Shown piece after piece: positions 1-10,100 of a stretch of 47,048 bases of DNA; position 1 is the stretch's first letter, and every line of letters starts with the position of its first letter. The translations under genes were made by a program, and so were the position numbers. The notes beneath the pieces are model-generated. The model did no database searches. It was not told the origin of the DNA and worked only from the letters and a program-made list of their open reading frames with translations. The DNA is from CAVAWX01 sp963614215 (GTDB lineage: Bacteria; Actinomycetota; Coriobacteriia; Coriobacteriales; QAMH01), in NCBI GenBank assembly GCA_963614215.1, contig CAVECB010000012.1, forward strand, positions 1-47,048, written 5' to 3'.

Positions 1-1957
1 CCTTAGACGTGATGAGCGCCGAGGTGGTGTCGGTAAGCTTGTTCGGCGCGGTCATAAGGATGGGGCACTTCAGCAGGCCCGCAAGCCCGCTCGCGCTCAA
101 GGCGTCGTAGTAGCCGGCCGTCGTGGCCACGATGGCGTACTTGCCGGCGGAGACCCAATCGCTATCGTTGCTGTCCCAGCCCTCGTTGACGATGGCCTTC
201 ATCGTGCCGATGGCGGTGCCGCCGGCAAGGCGCTTCCACGCGTCGACGCCGGCCTCCTTGATGGTGAAGGTGGCGCTTGCCGTACCCGCGTAGTTACCCT
301 TGCCCGTGATGGTCACGGTCGCGGTGCCGGCGGAGGTGTTGTTCTTGTAGACGACCGTGTAATCAGATGCCGAGAGCTTGGTGCCCCAGGGAAGCGTGAC
401 CGAGCTGACGGCGGGCGTCTTGGCCGTGCCGTCGGCCGTGTAGCTCGTCTGGGACAAGACAACGCTTGCCTTCGAGATATCGACCGTGGAGGCCGCGTCG
501 TCAGCCAGATGCTCGCTGGGGACGAGCGCTGCGTTCAGCTGCGTGCTGTCGTAGCCCTTCAGGTAGCTCACGCCCTCCTCGAGTTTGCTCTGGACGGCAG
601 CAGCATTGTAGGTGTTCGCGTCGGCCTCGGTCCAGTTCATGTAGTTGGCCGCGTCGGTGGCATCGGCGTTGCGCACACCATCCATGGCCTTGTCGATGAC
701 CTCGGCCAGCTTGTCGGACTTGATGTGGTAGAACTTGTCGTAGTAGTAGCACATCCAGTCGTCCTGGTCGACGACCTCGGGATAGACAAAGCCCAGCACG
801 CGCCCGATGTTTTGGGTGTTTTCCACGGAGTTCATCACGACGCCGTACATGGAGCCGGGATTGCTCTTGGAGCTGTCCACGTAGTAGGTCTTGGCCACAA
901 GCGACGCATCCATCTTGGCAACGATGGCGTTGGGGTCGGTCAAAGCCTCGCCCGCGCCGCCGCTTTGCCCGCCGATGACAATGGCGTCGGCCTGCGCGAG
1001 CTCTTCGGCGGTGGCCGTCTCCTTGCCCAGCTTGTCGATCAGGTTGTCCGAGACCTGCTCGCAGGCCTCGAGCAGCTTGTTTGAGGACGCGGTGCCCTCG
1101 GCCACGCCGGACTTCAGCAAGGTGAAGGTCTTGGACGCCTCGTCGTAGCTCGACACGGCGGCCACCGTCTTCTTGGAGACAGTCTTGGCGTTGATGGCCT
1201 TCAGGATATAGCCCTGGGTGCCGACGATGTAGCGCTCGAAGTTCTTGGCGATGTCGAGCGCCGAGCCGTAGCGCAGCTTCTTCGTGTTGTTGCTGTTGGC
1301 GACCACCTTGTCGCCGGCCTCGGCCAGCTCGTACATCTCCTTGACGATGTTGGTGTTCGAGGCCGTCAGGTACTCGACGCCGATGGGCTCGTAGCTAGTC
1401 CAGCCGTTGGCCGTGGCGGCAGCACCGGCGTAGGCCTCGCTCGTGTAGTCGGCGGTACCGCTTGCCGTGCCGGTGCCGACGATCACGTCGGGGGCCATGT
1501 TCCAGACAGCATCGTCGGTGGTGTCGGTGCCGTAGGTGGCAAGCGCACCCATGGGGCCGCGCCCGCCACCGTTGCGTGCGGTGTTTTGCACAATCGTCGG
1601 CGAGGCGCTCGTGTCGGTGCCGTTTGTCACGGACACGGCGTTTACCATATAGGGGTTGGGGTTGGAGTTGTAGGTGGCATCACCCATGATGTAGTACTTG
1701 GGGTTGTCCCATTCCTGGACGCCGTAGGCCGCCGCGCCCGTGGATCCGCCCGTCTCCTCGACGCCGGACAGGCCCAAAATCTCGGGCGCGGGCTGCGCGG
1801 CGCGCGAGGCGGCCGCCGTCACGTAGCCATCGGCGCTCATGCTCTCCGCAGACGCCGCGGAGATGCCGCTAAGCTGGGGCACACCCATCGCGACGACGAA
1901 TGCGCCCGCCGTGGCGATGGCCGTGGCCTTCTTGCCAATATGAAACTTTTGCTTCAT
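1..1957 (-). CDS. Secreted substrate-binding-like protein with Ig-like and cell-wall-binding modules (3' end outside window)
   Basis: I translated 652 codons from an ATG at 1957, preceded by GGAGG seven bases upstream; the gene runs off the left edge. Residues 1-37 form a signal peptide (basic start, hydrophobic core, cleavage after ASA). Residues of about 80-420 look like a FecB/BtuF-type substrate-binding fold: a late segment with GFVYPEVV and YYYDKFYHI matches the typical C-terminal helix of such proteins. Residues of about 498-565 are an Ig-like repeat (SYTADGTAKTPAV ... TFTI). From about 567 a cell-wall-binding repeat 2 (CWB2)-like module starts (WKRLAGGTAIGTMKAIV, later AGLLKCPILMT). 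The inferred role is a wall-attached ligand-binding protein serving the FecCD importer encoded divergently. The ligand cannot be read from sequence. It is 121 bases downstream of the lipoprotein gene on the same strand. Confidence 0.75.
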   Translation of the reverse strand, partial: MKQKFHIGKKATAIATAGAFVVAMGVPQLSGISAASAESMSADGYVTAAASRAAQPAPEILGLSGVEETGGSTGAAAYGVQEWDNPKYYIMGDATYNSNPNPYMVNAVSVTNGTDTSASPTIVQNTARNGGGRGPMGALATYGTDTTDDAVWNMAPDVIVGTGTASGTADYTSEAYAGAAATANGWTSYEPIGVEYLTASNTNIVKEMYELAEAGDKVVANSNNTKKLRYGSALDIAKNFERYIVGTQGYILKAINAKTVSKKTVAAVSSYDEASKTFTLLKSGVAEGTASSNKLLEACEQVSDNLIDKLGKETATAEELAQADAIVIGGQSGGAGEALTDPNAIVAKMDASLVAKTYYVDSSKSNPGSMYGVVMNSVENTQNIGRVLGFVYPEVVDQDDWMCYYYDKFYHIKSDKLAEVIDKAMDGVRNADATDAANYMNWTEADANTYNAAAVQSKLEEGVSYLKGYDSTQLNAALVPSEHLADDAASTVDISKASVVLSQTSYTADGTAKTPAVSSVTLPWGTKLSASDYTVVYKNNTSAGTATVTITGKGNYAGTASATFTIKEAGVDAWKRLAGGTAIGTMKAIVNEGWDSNDSDWVSAGKYAIVATTAGYYDALSASGLAGLLKCPILMTAPNKLTDTTSALITSK

Positions 1958-2078
1958 CGCATATCCTCCATGCAATCAAACATCTTCGGTTCTTTTCTAT
2001 ACGTGCATCGGACGCCGTTTTTCAGCCCACCATCTCCTTTCGCACGTCGAAGGCGTCCGCCCAATCGGCCTGGATATC

Positions 2079-3938
2079 TCAGTGCTCCTCCGCGTAGCCG
2101 TGCGCCTTCAGGGCGGACAGGCCGTCGCTGCAGCGGTAGAAATGCTCGTAGAAGTAGGAGGGGTACGTGTCGACGGTCTGCTGGACAGTCGTGCCGTCGA
2201 TGCCGTAGAGATAACCAAGCGCCCACGGGGCAAGAAGGAAGCTCTCGATGGTTCCGTCTGCCCAGCTGCCCGCCAAGCCTTCGGGCATGACGACGGCCGT
2301 GTAGTGTTGCCCGACGTTGTAGAAGCCGTTCGCGCTGTCGCGCGATGCGGCGATGCCCTTGGCCGTGGCGGCGTCGCGGCACACGACAGACGGGAAGGTG
2401 GAAGCGCCCACCGTGAGAAAGTCGCTGTCCTTGCCCGTCGGGCTGTACCACAGCGCCGAGGGCACGTCGCGTTGCGCGGTTTCCTTGCCGCCCAGGAGCT
2501 TCTCGCCCACATCTCCTGCGGCGATTGCGTAAGGCGCTGCCTGCGGGGCGGCGCGGTTGTAGGCGTTGTTCACCACGCCGGCGTTTTGAAGGTAGTAGTC
2601 CATGAGGGCAAAACCCGACGAGGCCGCCGACAGCCCCACCCCAGAAACCTCGAGCGTCTGCCCGTCGCCCCACAGCTGCGCCGAGCCCGTGTGGCGGTTG
2701 GCCACGACCGTCGAGGCCGTCAGTTCCGTGAAAAACGAATCGATGAAGACCGTGGTGATGCGCTTGGAGCTCAAAGAGGTCGTGGCCGTACCGGCCGTCG
2801 CGTCGTCGCCTTGGTAGATATAGGCATACGAGCTGCCGTTGGTCGTCTTGTAGGAATACCCGCCGTTGGTATCGCGCATCTTGTTGAGAGCGTCGTCGTG
2901 AGCCTGCACGTAGTTAGCCGCGTTTGTCGCCGACGCGCCGCCCGTGACGCCCGAAAGCAGAGCACCCACGATCTGGACCGCCGTCGTGATGTCGGAATCC
3001 TTTGTCGAGACCTTGCCCAAGGTGGGCATGACGAGCACATTCACGCCCTGCTGGCGCAGCTCCTCGACCGCCTCCTCGGACAGCGCCGACTCGTTGCCGT
3101 CCACGAGCACCGCGTCGGGGCGCGCCGCCTCTATGGCCGAAAGGTCCGCGTTTTGCTCGGAGCCGTCGCCCGTCCAGCCTGCTGCCACCTGCTCTGTGCC
3201 CTCGCCGGAAAACGCGCCGAACTCGGCCACGCGCGCGACCCAGTCGCTGTCGGCGGCGACGAGTACCCTGTTTTGCGCCCAATTGCCCGAAAGCATCTGC
3301 ACTATCGTTGCATACTGGCCGGCCGCGGCCACGGTGGCCGTGTTATCGGGGAGCTTTTCTGGGTTGGTGCTGGGGTCGTAAATCTGCCCCTCGCCGCCTC
3401 CCGCGCCGTCGCTGCCGGCATCGCCTTTGTTGCCGGCCTCGCCGCCGTCGGCCTCGCCGTCGGCACGCTCGTCGCTGTCTCCTTCGTCGGATTCCTCGGG
3501 GCTTTGCCCTTCCCCGTCCGCCTTTTCATCAGTCTTGCGCGTCGAGCCATCGTCGCGCTGCTTGTCCGAAGCCTTGTTGCCACTTGTGGCCGTCTGGTCG
3601 TGCGCGCTGTCGTCTTGCTGCTCGTAGTTGGAGCTTTCCTGCTCGTTTTGCGTGTCCTCGTCGTAGTCGGGCAACTCGGATGTCTGCTCGTCGATGCGCT
3701 CATCGGTATCGGCTAGGCGCGCGGACATTTTCGTGGGGTCTTGCGGGGCGTCTTGCGCCTCCTGGTAGAGCGCCTCGACCGCCTCGTCGAGCCGGCCGTT
3801 CACGGGGTCTTCGACATGCTCGGTGAGCACGTCGGAGTACTTGCAGCCCGCGAGAGCAAGAAACGCGCAGGCCACAATCGCTGCCACAACAAGACAAAGC
3901 GCCGCGCGGGTCGCGCTGTGCGGAAATATCCGATGCAT
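2079..3938 (-). CDS. Lipoprotein, FecB/BtuF-type substrate-binding protein with long acidic linker
   Basis: This 619-residue protein starts at ATG 3938 behind AGAAAGG. Residues 1-32 form a lipoprotein signal with a perfect lipobox, L29-A30-G31-C32. Residues of about 70-190 are a low-complexity linker rich in Asp, Glu, Gln and Ser. From about 195 onward the protein resembles iron/heme/corrinoid binding proteins of ABC importers: it has segments such as EAARPDAVLVDG and, near the end, YPSYFYEHFYRC, which parallels the C-terminal helix of the neighbouring binding protein. It is divergent from the permease-ATPase operon at 4105, so it is probably the membrane-tethered binding component. The linker may let the binding domain reach through the thick wall. 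The family assignment is by eye; the ligand is unknown. Confidence 0.75.
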   Translation of the reverse strand: MHRIFPHSATRAALCLVVAAIVACAFLALAGCKYSDVLTEHVEDPVNGRLDEAVEALYQEAQDAPQDPTKMSARLADTDERIDEQTSELPDYDEDTQNEQESSNYEQQDDSAHDQTATSGNKASDKQRDDGSTRKTDEKADGEGQSPEESDEGDSDERADGEADGGEAGNKGDAGSDGAGGGEGQIYDPSTNPEKLPDNTATVAAAGQYATIVQMLSGNWAQNRVLVAADSDWVARVAEFGAFSGEGTEQVAAGWTGDGSEQNADLSAIEAARPDAVLVDGNESALSEEAVEELRQQGVNVLVMPTLGKVSTKDSDITTAVQIVGALLSGVTGGASATNAANYVQAHDDALNKMRDTNGGYSYKTTNGSSYAYIYQGDDATAGTATTSLSSKRITTVFIDSFFTELTASTVVANRHTGSAQLWGDGQTLEVSGVGLSAASSGFALMDYYLQNAGVVNNAYNRAAPQAAPYAIAAGDVGEKLLGGKETAQRDVPSALWYSPTGKDSDFLTVGASTFPSVVCRDAATAKGIAASRDSANGFYNVGQHYTAVVMPEGLAGSWADGTIESFLLAPWALGYLYGIDGTTVQQTVDTYPSYFYEHFYRCSDGLSALKAHGYAEEH

Positions 3939-4013
3939 CGAAGCCTTTCTCCAAACCTCTTTATCCTGCCTTGAGTCTACAACCGACTTCCCGGGGTTTT
4001 CATGTGCTATCTT

Positions 4014-4055
4014 TATGAAGATTAATAATAGCCGCGTTTAATCCCTATGAAGATT
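4014..4055. promoter_or_regulatory. Two direct repeats TATGAAGATT in the divergent promoter region (candidate operator)
   Basis: TATGAAGATT occurs at 4014-4023 and again at 4046-4055, 32 bases apart (about three helical turns), in an AT-rich island of an otherwise GC-rich window. The second copy lies inside the spacer of the candidate plus-strand promoter at 4037-4065, a classic repressor position. Copy one sits in an imperfect dyad, CTAT...ATAG, spanning 4008-4031. Binding by a metal or heme-responsive repressor is an inference from the uptake genes on both sides. Confidence 0.45.
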
Positions 4056-4065
4056 TTTCTACTAT
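4037..4065 (+). promoter_or_regulatory. Candidate promoter of the surface protein/FecCD operon
   Basis: TTTAAT at 4037-4042 and TACTAT at 4060-4065 are separated by 17 bases and lie about 40 bases before the GTG start at 4105. The match to the sigma-70 consensus is partial, so this is a position-based guess. On the other strand, TAGACT (3974-3979) could be the -10 box of the lipoprotein gene. Confidence 0.3.
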
Positions 4066-4104
4066 TCAGACAAAGCAAAGGACACCCCCGGACACGAGGC
4101 AGAT

Positions 4105-7100
4105 GTGACGACACACGGCAACCATACGGCGCAACGCGCGGGCAAGCTCATGGCAGGCGCGCTTGCCGTCAGCCTCGCCACCTCGGGCACCCCTCTGGCG
4201 CCCGCGTTGGCGGCAACGCTTGCCGAAGAGGCGCAGGCAGCAGGCGAGACGGAGGCGGTTGAAAGCGACGAAGATGCGCGGGCGTCTTCTTTTTCGGACG
4301 AGCTGAACAAAACAGGCGAGACGGACGGGGCAGACGGCACGGACCTAGCTATCCGCGACATCGCCGACAAGTGGGGCGCCGGCTCCTGCACTCTGCGCGA
4401 GGCGGGCACCTACGTGCTCTCGCGCGATATCGCGAACGCGGGCACGCTTTCCATAGAAGCGCCTGCCGGCCAAACCATCACCCTCGACTTGCAGGGACAT
4501 TCCGTCGAATGCGCCCCGGACGTGAAGGCGGCCATAGAGCTAGGAAACTCGAAAGGAAAAGTCGTCGTCACGGACTCCGCGCGCGCAGGCGCGCTTTTGG
4601 GTGAAAAGGACGGCGTCGAAAAGGCGGGCAACACCGCACGGGCGAGGCTTGTCGTGCACGCAGCCCCCGCGCAAGAGCAAGTTGCAGGCATCTCCTTTGC
4701 CGCGTCGGAGGCGCAAGGCGAAACGGAACCAGACAGCGAGCAGGGCGCGAGCGCGGCGGAAGTGGAAATCTCGCACGTGGCCATAGAGGTCGCCGCCACC
4801 GTCGACAGCGACGAAGGCAACGACACGCAAACCGAGAGCAGCGCAGATAACCAGAGCGCACGAGAGCAGGGCGGCTGCGTCTTTGGCGTACGCGTGAAAG
4901 GCGCAGACACGACGGCAGGCGCGCAAGGCGAAGAGAGCATGCCGCACTTCACTCTCTCCGATTGCTCCGTCGATGTGGACGGCACACCTGAAGCACAGGC
5001 AGGCGAGGGCGGCAACGACGACACCAGCGAGGCTTCCCCCGCCACAAAGACGGCCTGCGCCATCGACGTGGACGGCGCACGTCTCGCGCTCTACGGCGAG
5101 ATGGCCTGCAAGGCCCAAGGCGCCGAACACGCGCTGGAGCTGCACCTCGCGAAAGCCGACTCCCTTTCCCTGAATCAGGACATCTTCCTGCCTGAGACGT
5201 TGCGCGTGGAGATGGACGGCGCGTGCGCGGGGGCGGTGCTGGCAAGGAGCGCCGACGACAGCGAGATAGACGCGGAATGCGCCAAAAAGTTCGAGAGCAC
5301 CGACGTCACGTGGAAGCTCGCCGCCTCCGAAGACCGGAAATCCCTCGTGTTTGCCTCGGCACACGGCACAGACGGCGATACGAACACGGGCGCGTCAGGG
5401 CACGACGGCGATGCCGCGAGTGAAGAAAGCGCCGGTAGCTCCAAGACGGCTGCAACGGACGGCTCCTCGCGCGCCTTGGAGCTGCACGCCGCAGGCGAAG
5501 ACGGCGCACAGGCTGGCCTGGCGGCGGCGGCCGATGACTCGGCGACGGCTGCGTCCGGGCGCATCGAGGCGCAAAACCTGCTCGCAGCCGCCGCGACAGG
5601 TACGAGCCTAAACGAGCTTGTGTCCGCATGGATGGCAAACCCCGACAACGGCTCGGACTTCACCATAGACAAAGGCGGCGTCTACCGCCTCGACGAAGAC
5701 CTCGCCACGTCGTGCCGCATCGTCGTGAAAGCGCCGGGGCAAAACGTCGTCTTCAAGTTGGGCGGCCATGCCCTGTCCATCGACACGCAAAGCATCGGAT
5801 ACGGCATCGACATCCAAAGCGCCGCAAAGGTGACCATCGACGGCTCGGGCGGCGAGGGCTCGGCCATACACTTTTCCGGCGACCCGTTGCTGGCCGCCGT
5901 GAGGTCTGCGGCCGACGCGCTCGTGGTAGGCGACGTCGACATAGAGGCAAGCTCGCGCCAGACGCGGCTTTCGAGCCTCTCGGGCGCGTGCATCGCCGTC
6001 GTCGCGGGCACGCTGGAGGCCACACGGGTGAAGGCACGCCTGGACCAGTCGAACCAGTCCGTCGTCTCGAACACCTCGGCGCAAAGCTTCTACGGCGCCC
6101 CGGCAGCCTTTTCCATAGGCACCGATGCGGGCACGGCAACCTTCTTCAACTGCACGGCGGCCACGATAGGCTCGCCTTGCGTCGCACCAGGGTCGTCGCC
6201 GGATGCCGAGATAGGCTATGCATATGCCCTGCGTGCGCAGACGGCCGCGCAGGTGACGGTAGACGGCGGCAGCTGGAGCGCGCAGGTGGCCAACGGGACG
6301 GCTGTCGCGGCATCTGCGAAAAACCTGCTCGTCACAGGCAGCGAGGCGGCGTTTTCGGCATGCGGGGCCACACGCGCCGCGTGCCTGGAGAGCACAGCGG
6401 CAAACGGGGTGAAGGTGGACGCAAAGCTCTCGTTTTCCTTTGCAGGTCCGGCCGAGCCCGCGCTGGCGGCGGGCTTTTCAACGGGCGTGCAGGGCGGTTT
6501 CACCTTCACGGGCAACGCGGACTTTCCCGCCACGGGCGCGCTTGTCGAGGCAGGCGGCGGGCAAAACCTGCCGGATGCGGTGTTCGCGCACACGGACGGC
6601 GCCGATGCGGCAACGCTTGCGGCAAAGCTCGAAAATGCGCTCGGCGAGACGTCCGGCTGCGATGCGGGCGCAGACGGCTCAGACATTGTCTTTTTCTTCG
6701 ACCAGACGCGCGCGGCGGCCGAGGTCCGCACAACAGCAGGCCAGACGACGCGCTACGCAACGCTTTCCCAGGCAATCGAGGCAATGCAAGACGGCGACAC
6801 CCTCGTCTTGCTCGCCGATGTCGGCGACATCTCGTTTGCAAAGGCGGGCAACGCACGCATGGCCTTCACCATCGACATGAACGGCAAGACCGCAGCCTCG
6901 CTTGCCCACTCCTCGGCCTGCGCGCTCTCGGTCGTCTCCTCGGCCGGGCGCGGGCGCATCGAAGCGGCGCCGAAGACGGGCGCGGCTGTCTCGCTGTCCA
7001 CGGGCGCGACGCTCGTCTTGTCGGGCATCGACGTGGTGAACCGGCAGGCGGCCTCCTCTGCCTGCGGCATCGAGGCAACGGGGGCCGGCACACTGGAGCT

Positions 7101-10100
7101 TGACGACGTGAACGTCGAGGTCTCGGCGCAGACGGGCATGGCGCGCGCGATCCGTCTTGGCAGCGCGCAAGGCTCGCTTGCGACGAGGGGCTCTTCCATC
7201 AAGGCCTCGACGGCATGCCCGGGCGTGAGTGTGAGGGGGGTGCAGGCGGCCGCCAACACGAGCTGCGAGATTTCTGCGACCAACATCGAGGTGCAAGGCG
7301 CGTCCACAAGCGCTATAGGCATCGAGAGCAGCGGCGCCGTCTTGTTTGCCGGCAAGGACGTGGACAGCCCCGCACACCTTTCCGTGCGCACAAGCCAAGC
7401 GGCATCAAGCGTCGCATGCATCGACCTGACCCGGGCAACCGCAAAGGCCATCGTAAAAGACGCGTCGTTTGAACTTTTCGCAGGAGGCACGTCCACGTCG
7501 TCTGCCGTGCTCATGGCAGGCGCGCAGACAGCAAGCGTCGCCGCCACATGGGTGCTCGACGGCGCGGTGGACTTCTCGGGCAACGCCGCCGCACATATCT
7601 CGCACACGGCCACCCCGCTGCGCATAGGACCGGCCTTTCGCAGTGCCGCGTCCATCACCGTGGCCTCCGCGCAGCTTTCCGGCAAAGTCTTCGCGCAGGC
7701 GGCAAGCGAAAGCGACCTTGCGCTCGATGGAATCGGCGCCGCCGAGGCAAGCTCGTCCATCGAGTCTGTGGCTTCTTCCTTCACCCCGGCAGGCGACTAC
7801 GCGGGTTGGACAGCGCAGGCCGAACAAGACGCAGGCGGCACACCCTCGCGCCTGCGCTGGACGCGCACGGCGGTGGCCTACGTCGAAAGCGGCACGCAGA
7901 CCCAAGGCTACGAGACGCTTGCCGAGGCCTTCGCGGTAGTCACAGACGGCGATACGGTCGAGCTTGCCGCAGACACCGAGGAAAAGCAGCAAGTCTCCTG
8001 CGACAAGCAGGTCGTCTTCGATTTGTGTGGGCATACGGCACGCCTGTCCGTGGCGGGAGCGGCCGGAAAGAACGGCGCTATATCCTATAAAGGAACGAAA
8101 ACCTTCACCATACGCGACAGCGCCGCAGGCACGGGTGCGCTCGAGATGGAGCTGGGCGCAAACCCCGAGACCGCAAACAGCGCAAGCGGCGCCTACAAGG
8201 GCATCGCCGTCACGGGGGGCGGACGCGTCGTGCTCGACGGCGCGACCCTGCGCATCTCCTACACGGGCAGCACCTTGGCAAGCACCGCCCCCACCCCCAC
8301 CGTGCAAGGCGTCGGCATCGTGAGCGGTTCATTTTCCATGGAGGGCGCCTCCGTCTTGCAGGTGAAGGCGAGCGCGGGCGCGGGCGACTTCGGGGCAAAC
8401 ACCGCCACGGGCATCTACACCCAATCTGCAGCGGACGGCTCTTGTGTCGAGGTGGGGAAAAACGCGCGCATCGAGGTGGACAACGCCGCCGCCGTCTCCA
8501 CATCCGGCTCGTTTCAAGTCCTCAGCCCAGGCGCTAGCAACTCGAGCGCCCAGCCAGCCTACGTCGTGCAGGTCTTTCCCGACACGTCTTCGGATTTCTA
8601 CCGCGAGATATGCGAGAAGTTCACCGAGCAGGCGCGCTTCGACGACGCGGCAGAAGACGGCGACTACAGCTCCGAAATCTACTACTGCACGCCGCTCACC
8701 CTCGACGATGGCACCTACGTGTGGGCATACTCCGAGCCCGTGGACACGGCAGGTCGCGGGCACCTAGCCTCCATCGTGCCGACGCGCTTTTTCGTGCAAT
8801 GCGGCAAGGAGGTTCCGACGAGCGCCTGGGGTATCCAGTCCGCAGACGCGTTTTGCGGCACGGTGAAGGTGGACGGCGCGGTGGATGCGAACTGCGCACA
8901 TGGCGACGCCTACGCCCTCGACGCAAAGGGCGCCTCCACCTGGGAGGCCGGCACAAACACCCTGTCCGAGTCGCATGGCGACGAAGAGCACCTCCTCGAG
9001 GGCAGCCGCATGGACATGCGTGACTACTTCGACTTGGGCTCGCGCTACACAGAGCCAGTCTATCTGCCAAAAAACGGTGCGGCCCAGGTCGCCCGCGTGC
9101 GTGCCTGCACAGGCAGCGCAGCCCGCGTGGACGCAAAGGCCAAGGTCGCCATCGGCGGTGTCGAAGTCGAGGAAAGCACCGAGGAGGCTGTGGACGTAAA
9201 AGACGACGGCATCCACGGCTTCGGCGACGAAAAACGCGCGCAAACATGGGGCGCAAAGACGGTCGCGGTCGCCTTCGACAACGTGCGCGACGCGGCCGGC
9301 AACGCCTCGCGCATCGAGGCCGCGACTACAGCTCCCTACCTCTCGACGCTTAGTGAGGCGGGCATCTCGCTTCCGACGCCCGCCGACTACACGCTCGACG
9401 ACGGCACCGTCATGCGCTTTGCCGGCTGGTGCGCGGCAAACAACTCCGACAATTACGTCTATGCCGCCGACGAGCTGGCAGACAAGGTCGTCCTCGACGG
9501 CTCCATCTCCGGCGCGAGCAGCGGCAGCGTCGTCTTCTCGGCGCATTACGTGCCCGTCGGCGCAGGCGAGCACCTCGTCTCCTTCAAGGTTGACGCGACG
9601 GTGCTTGCCTATGCCGTCGCGGATGGGACGAGACCTTCCTATGCAAAGGTCGCCGGCAACACGCGCGCCGCGACGCCGGCCAAGGTGGACTCGGAGACAG
9701 GCTGCTACTACAGCTTCGCGGGCTGGACGGACGCGGGCGGGCAGACTTGGTGGACCTTGCCCGCCGCGAGCGTCGATGCCGTCTACATCGCGGGCTTTTC
9801 CACCGAGCAAAGCCTCGTGTCGCTCACCTTCACCTACCGCGACGCAAACGGCGTGGAGCGCAGTAAAAGCGAGAGCGTGGAGTTCGACACGGACGTGAAC
9901 GCACGTGCCGCGCAGCTCGTGCAGGCAGGCGACGTGGTGAAGACCCCCGAGACCGTCTACACCTTCACCGGATTCGGTCCGCGCAAGACAGACGTCGAGC
10001 CCTACTACCAAAACGGCGCCTTGCCCTCCATGCGCACGGATTCGTTTTGGCGCTACTCGAACGTCTACTACGCCAAATACGACAGCGCAGCACGCACGGT

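Noticed and set aside
3939..4104. Cobalamin or other riboswitch before the FecCD operon
   Set aside because: The region is too short and AT-rich, with no conserved B12-box-like sequence; promoter elements and repeats explain it better.
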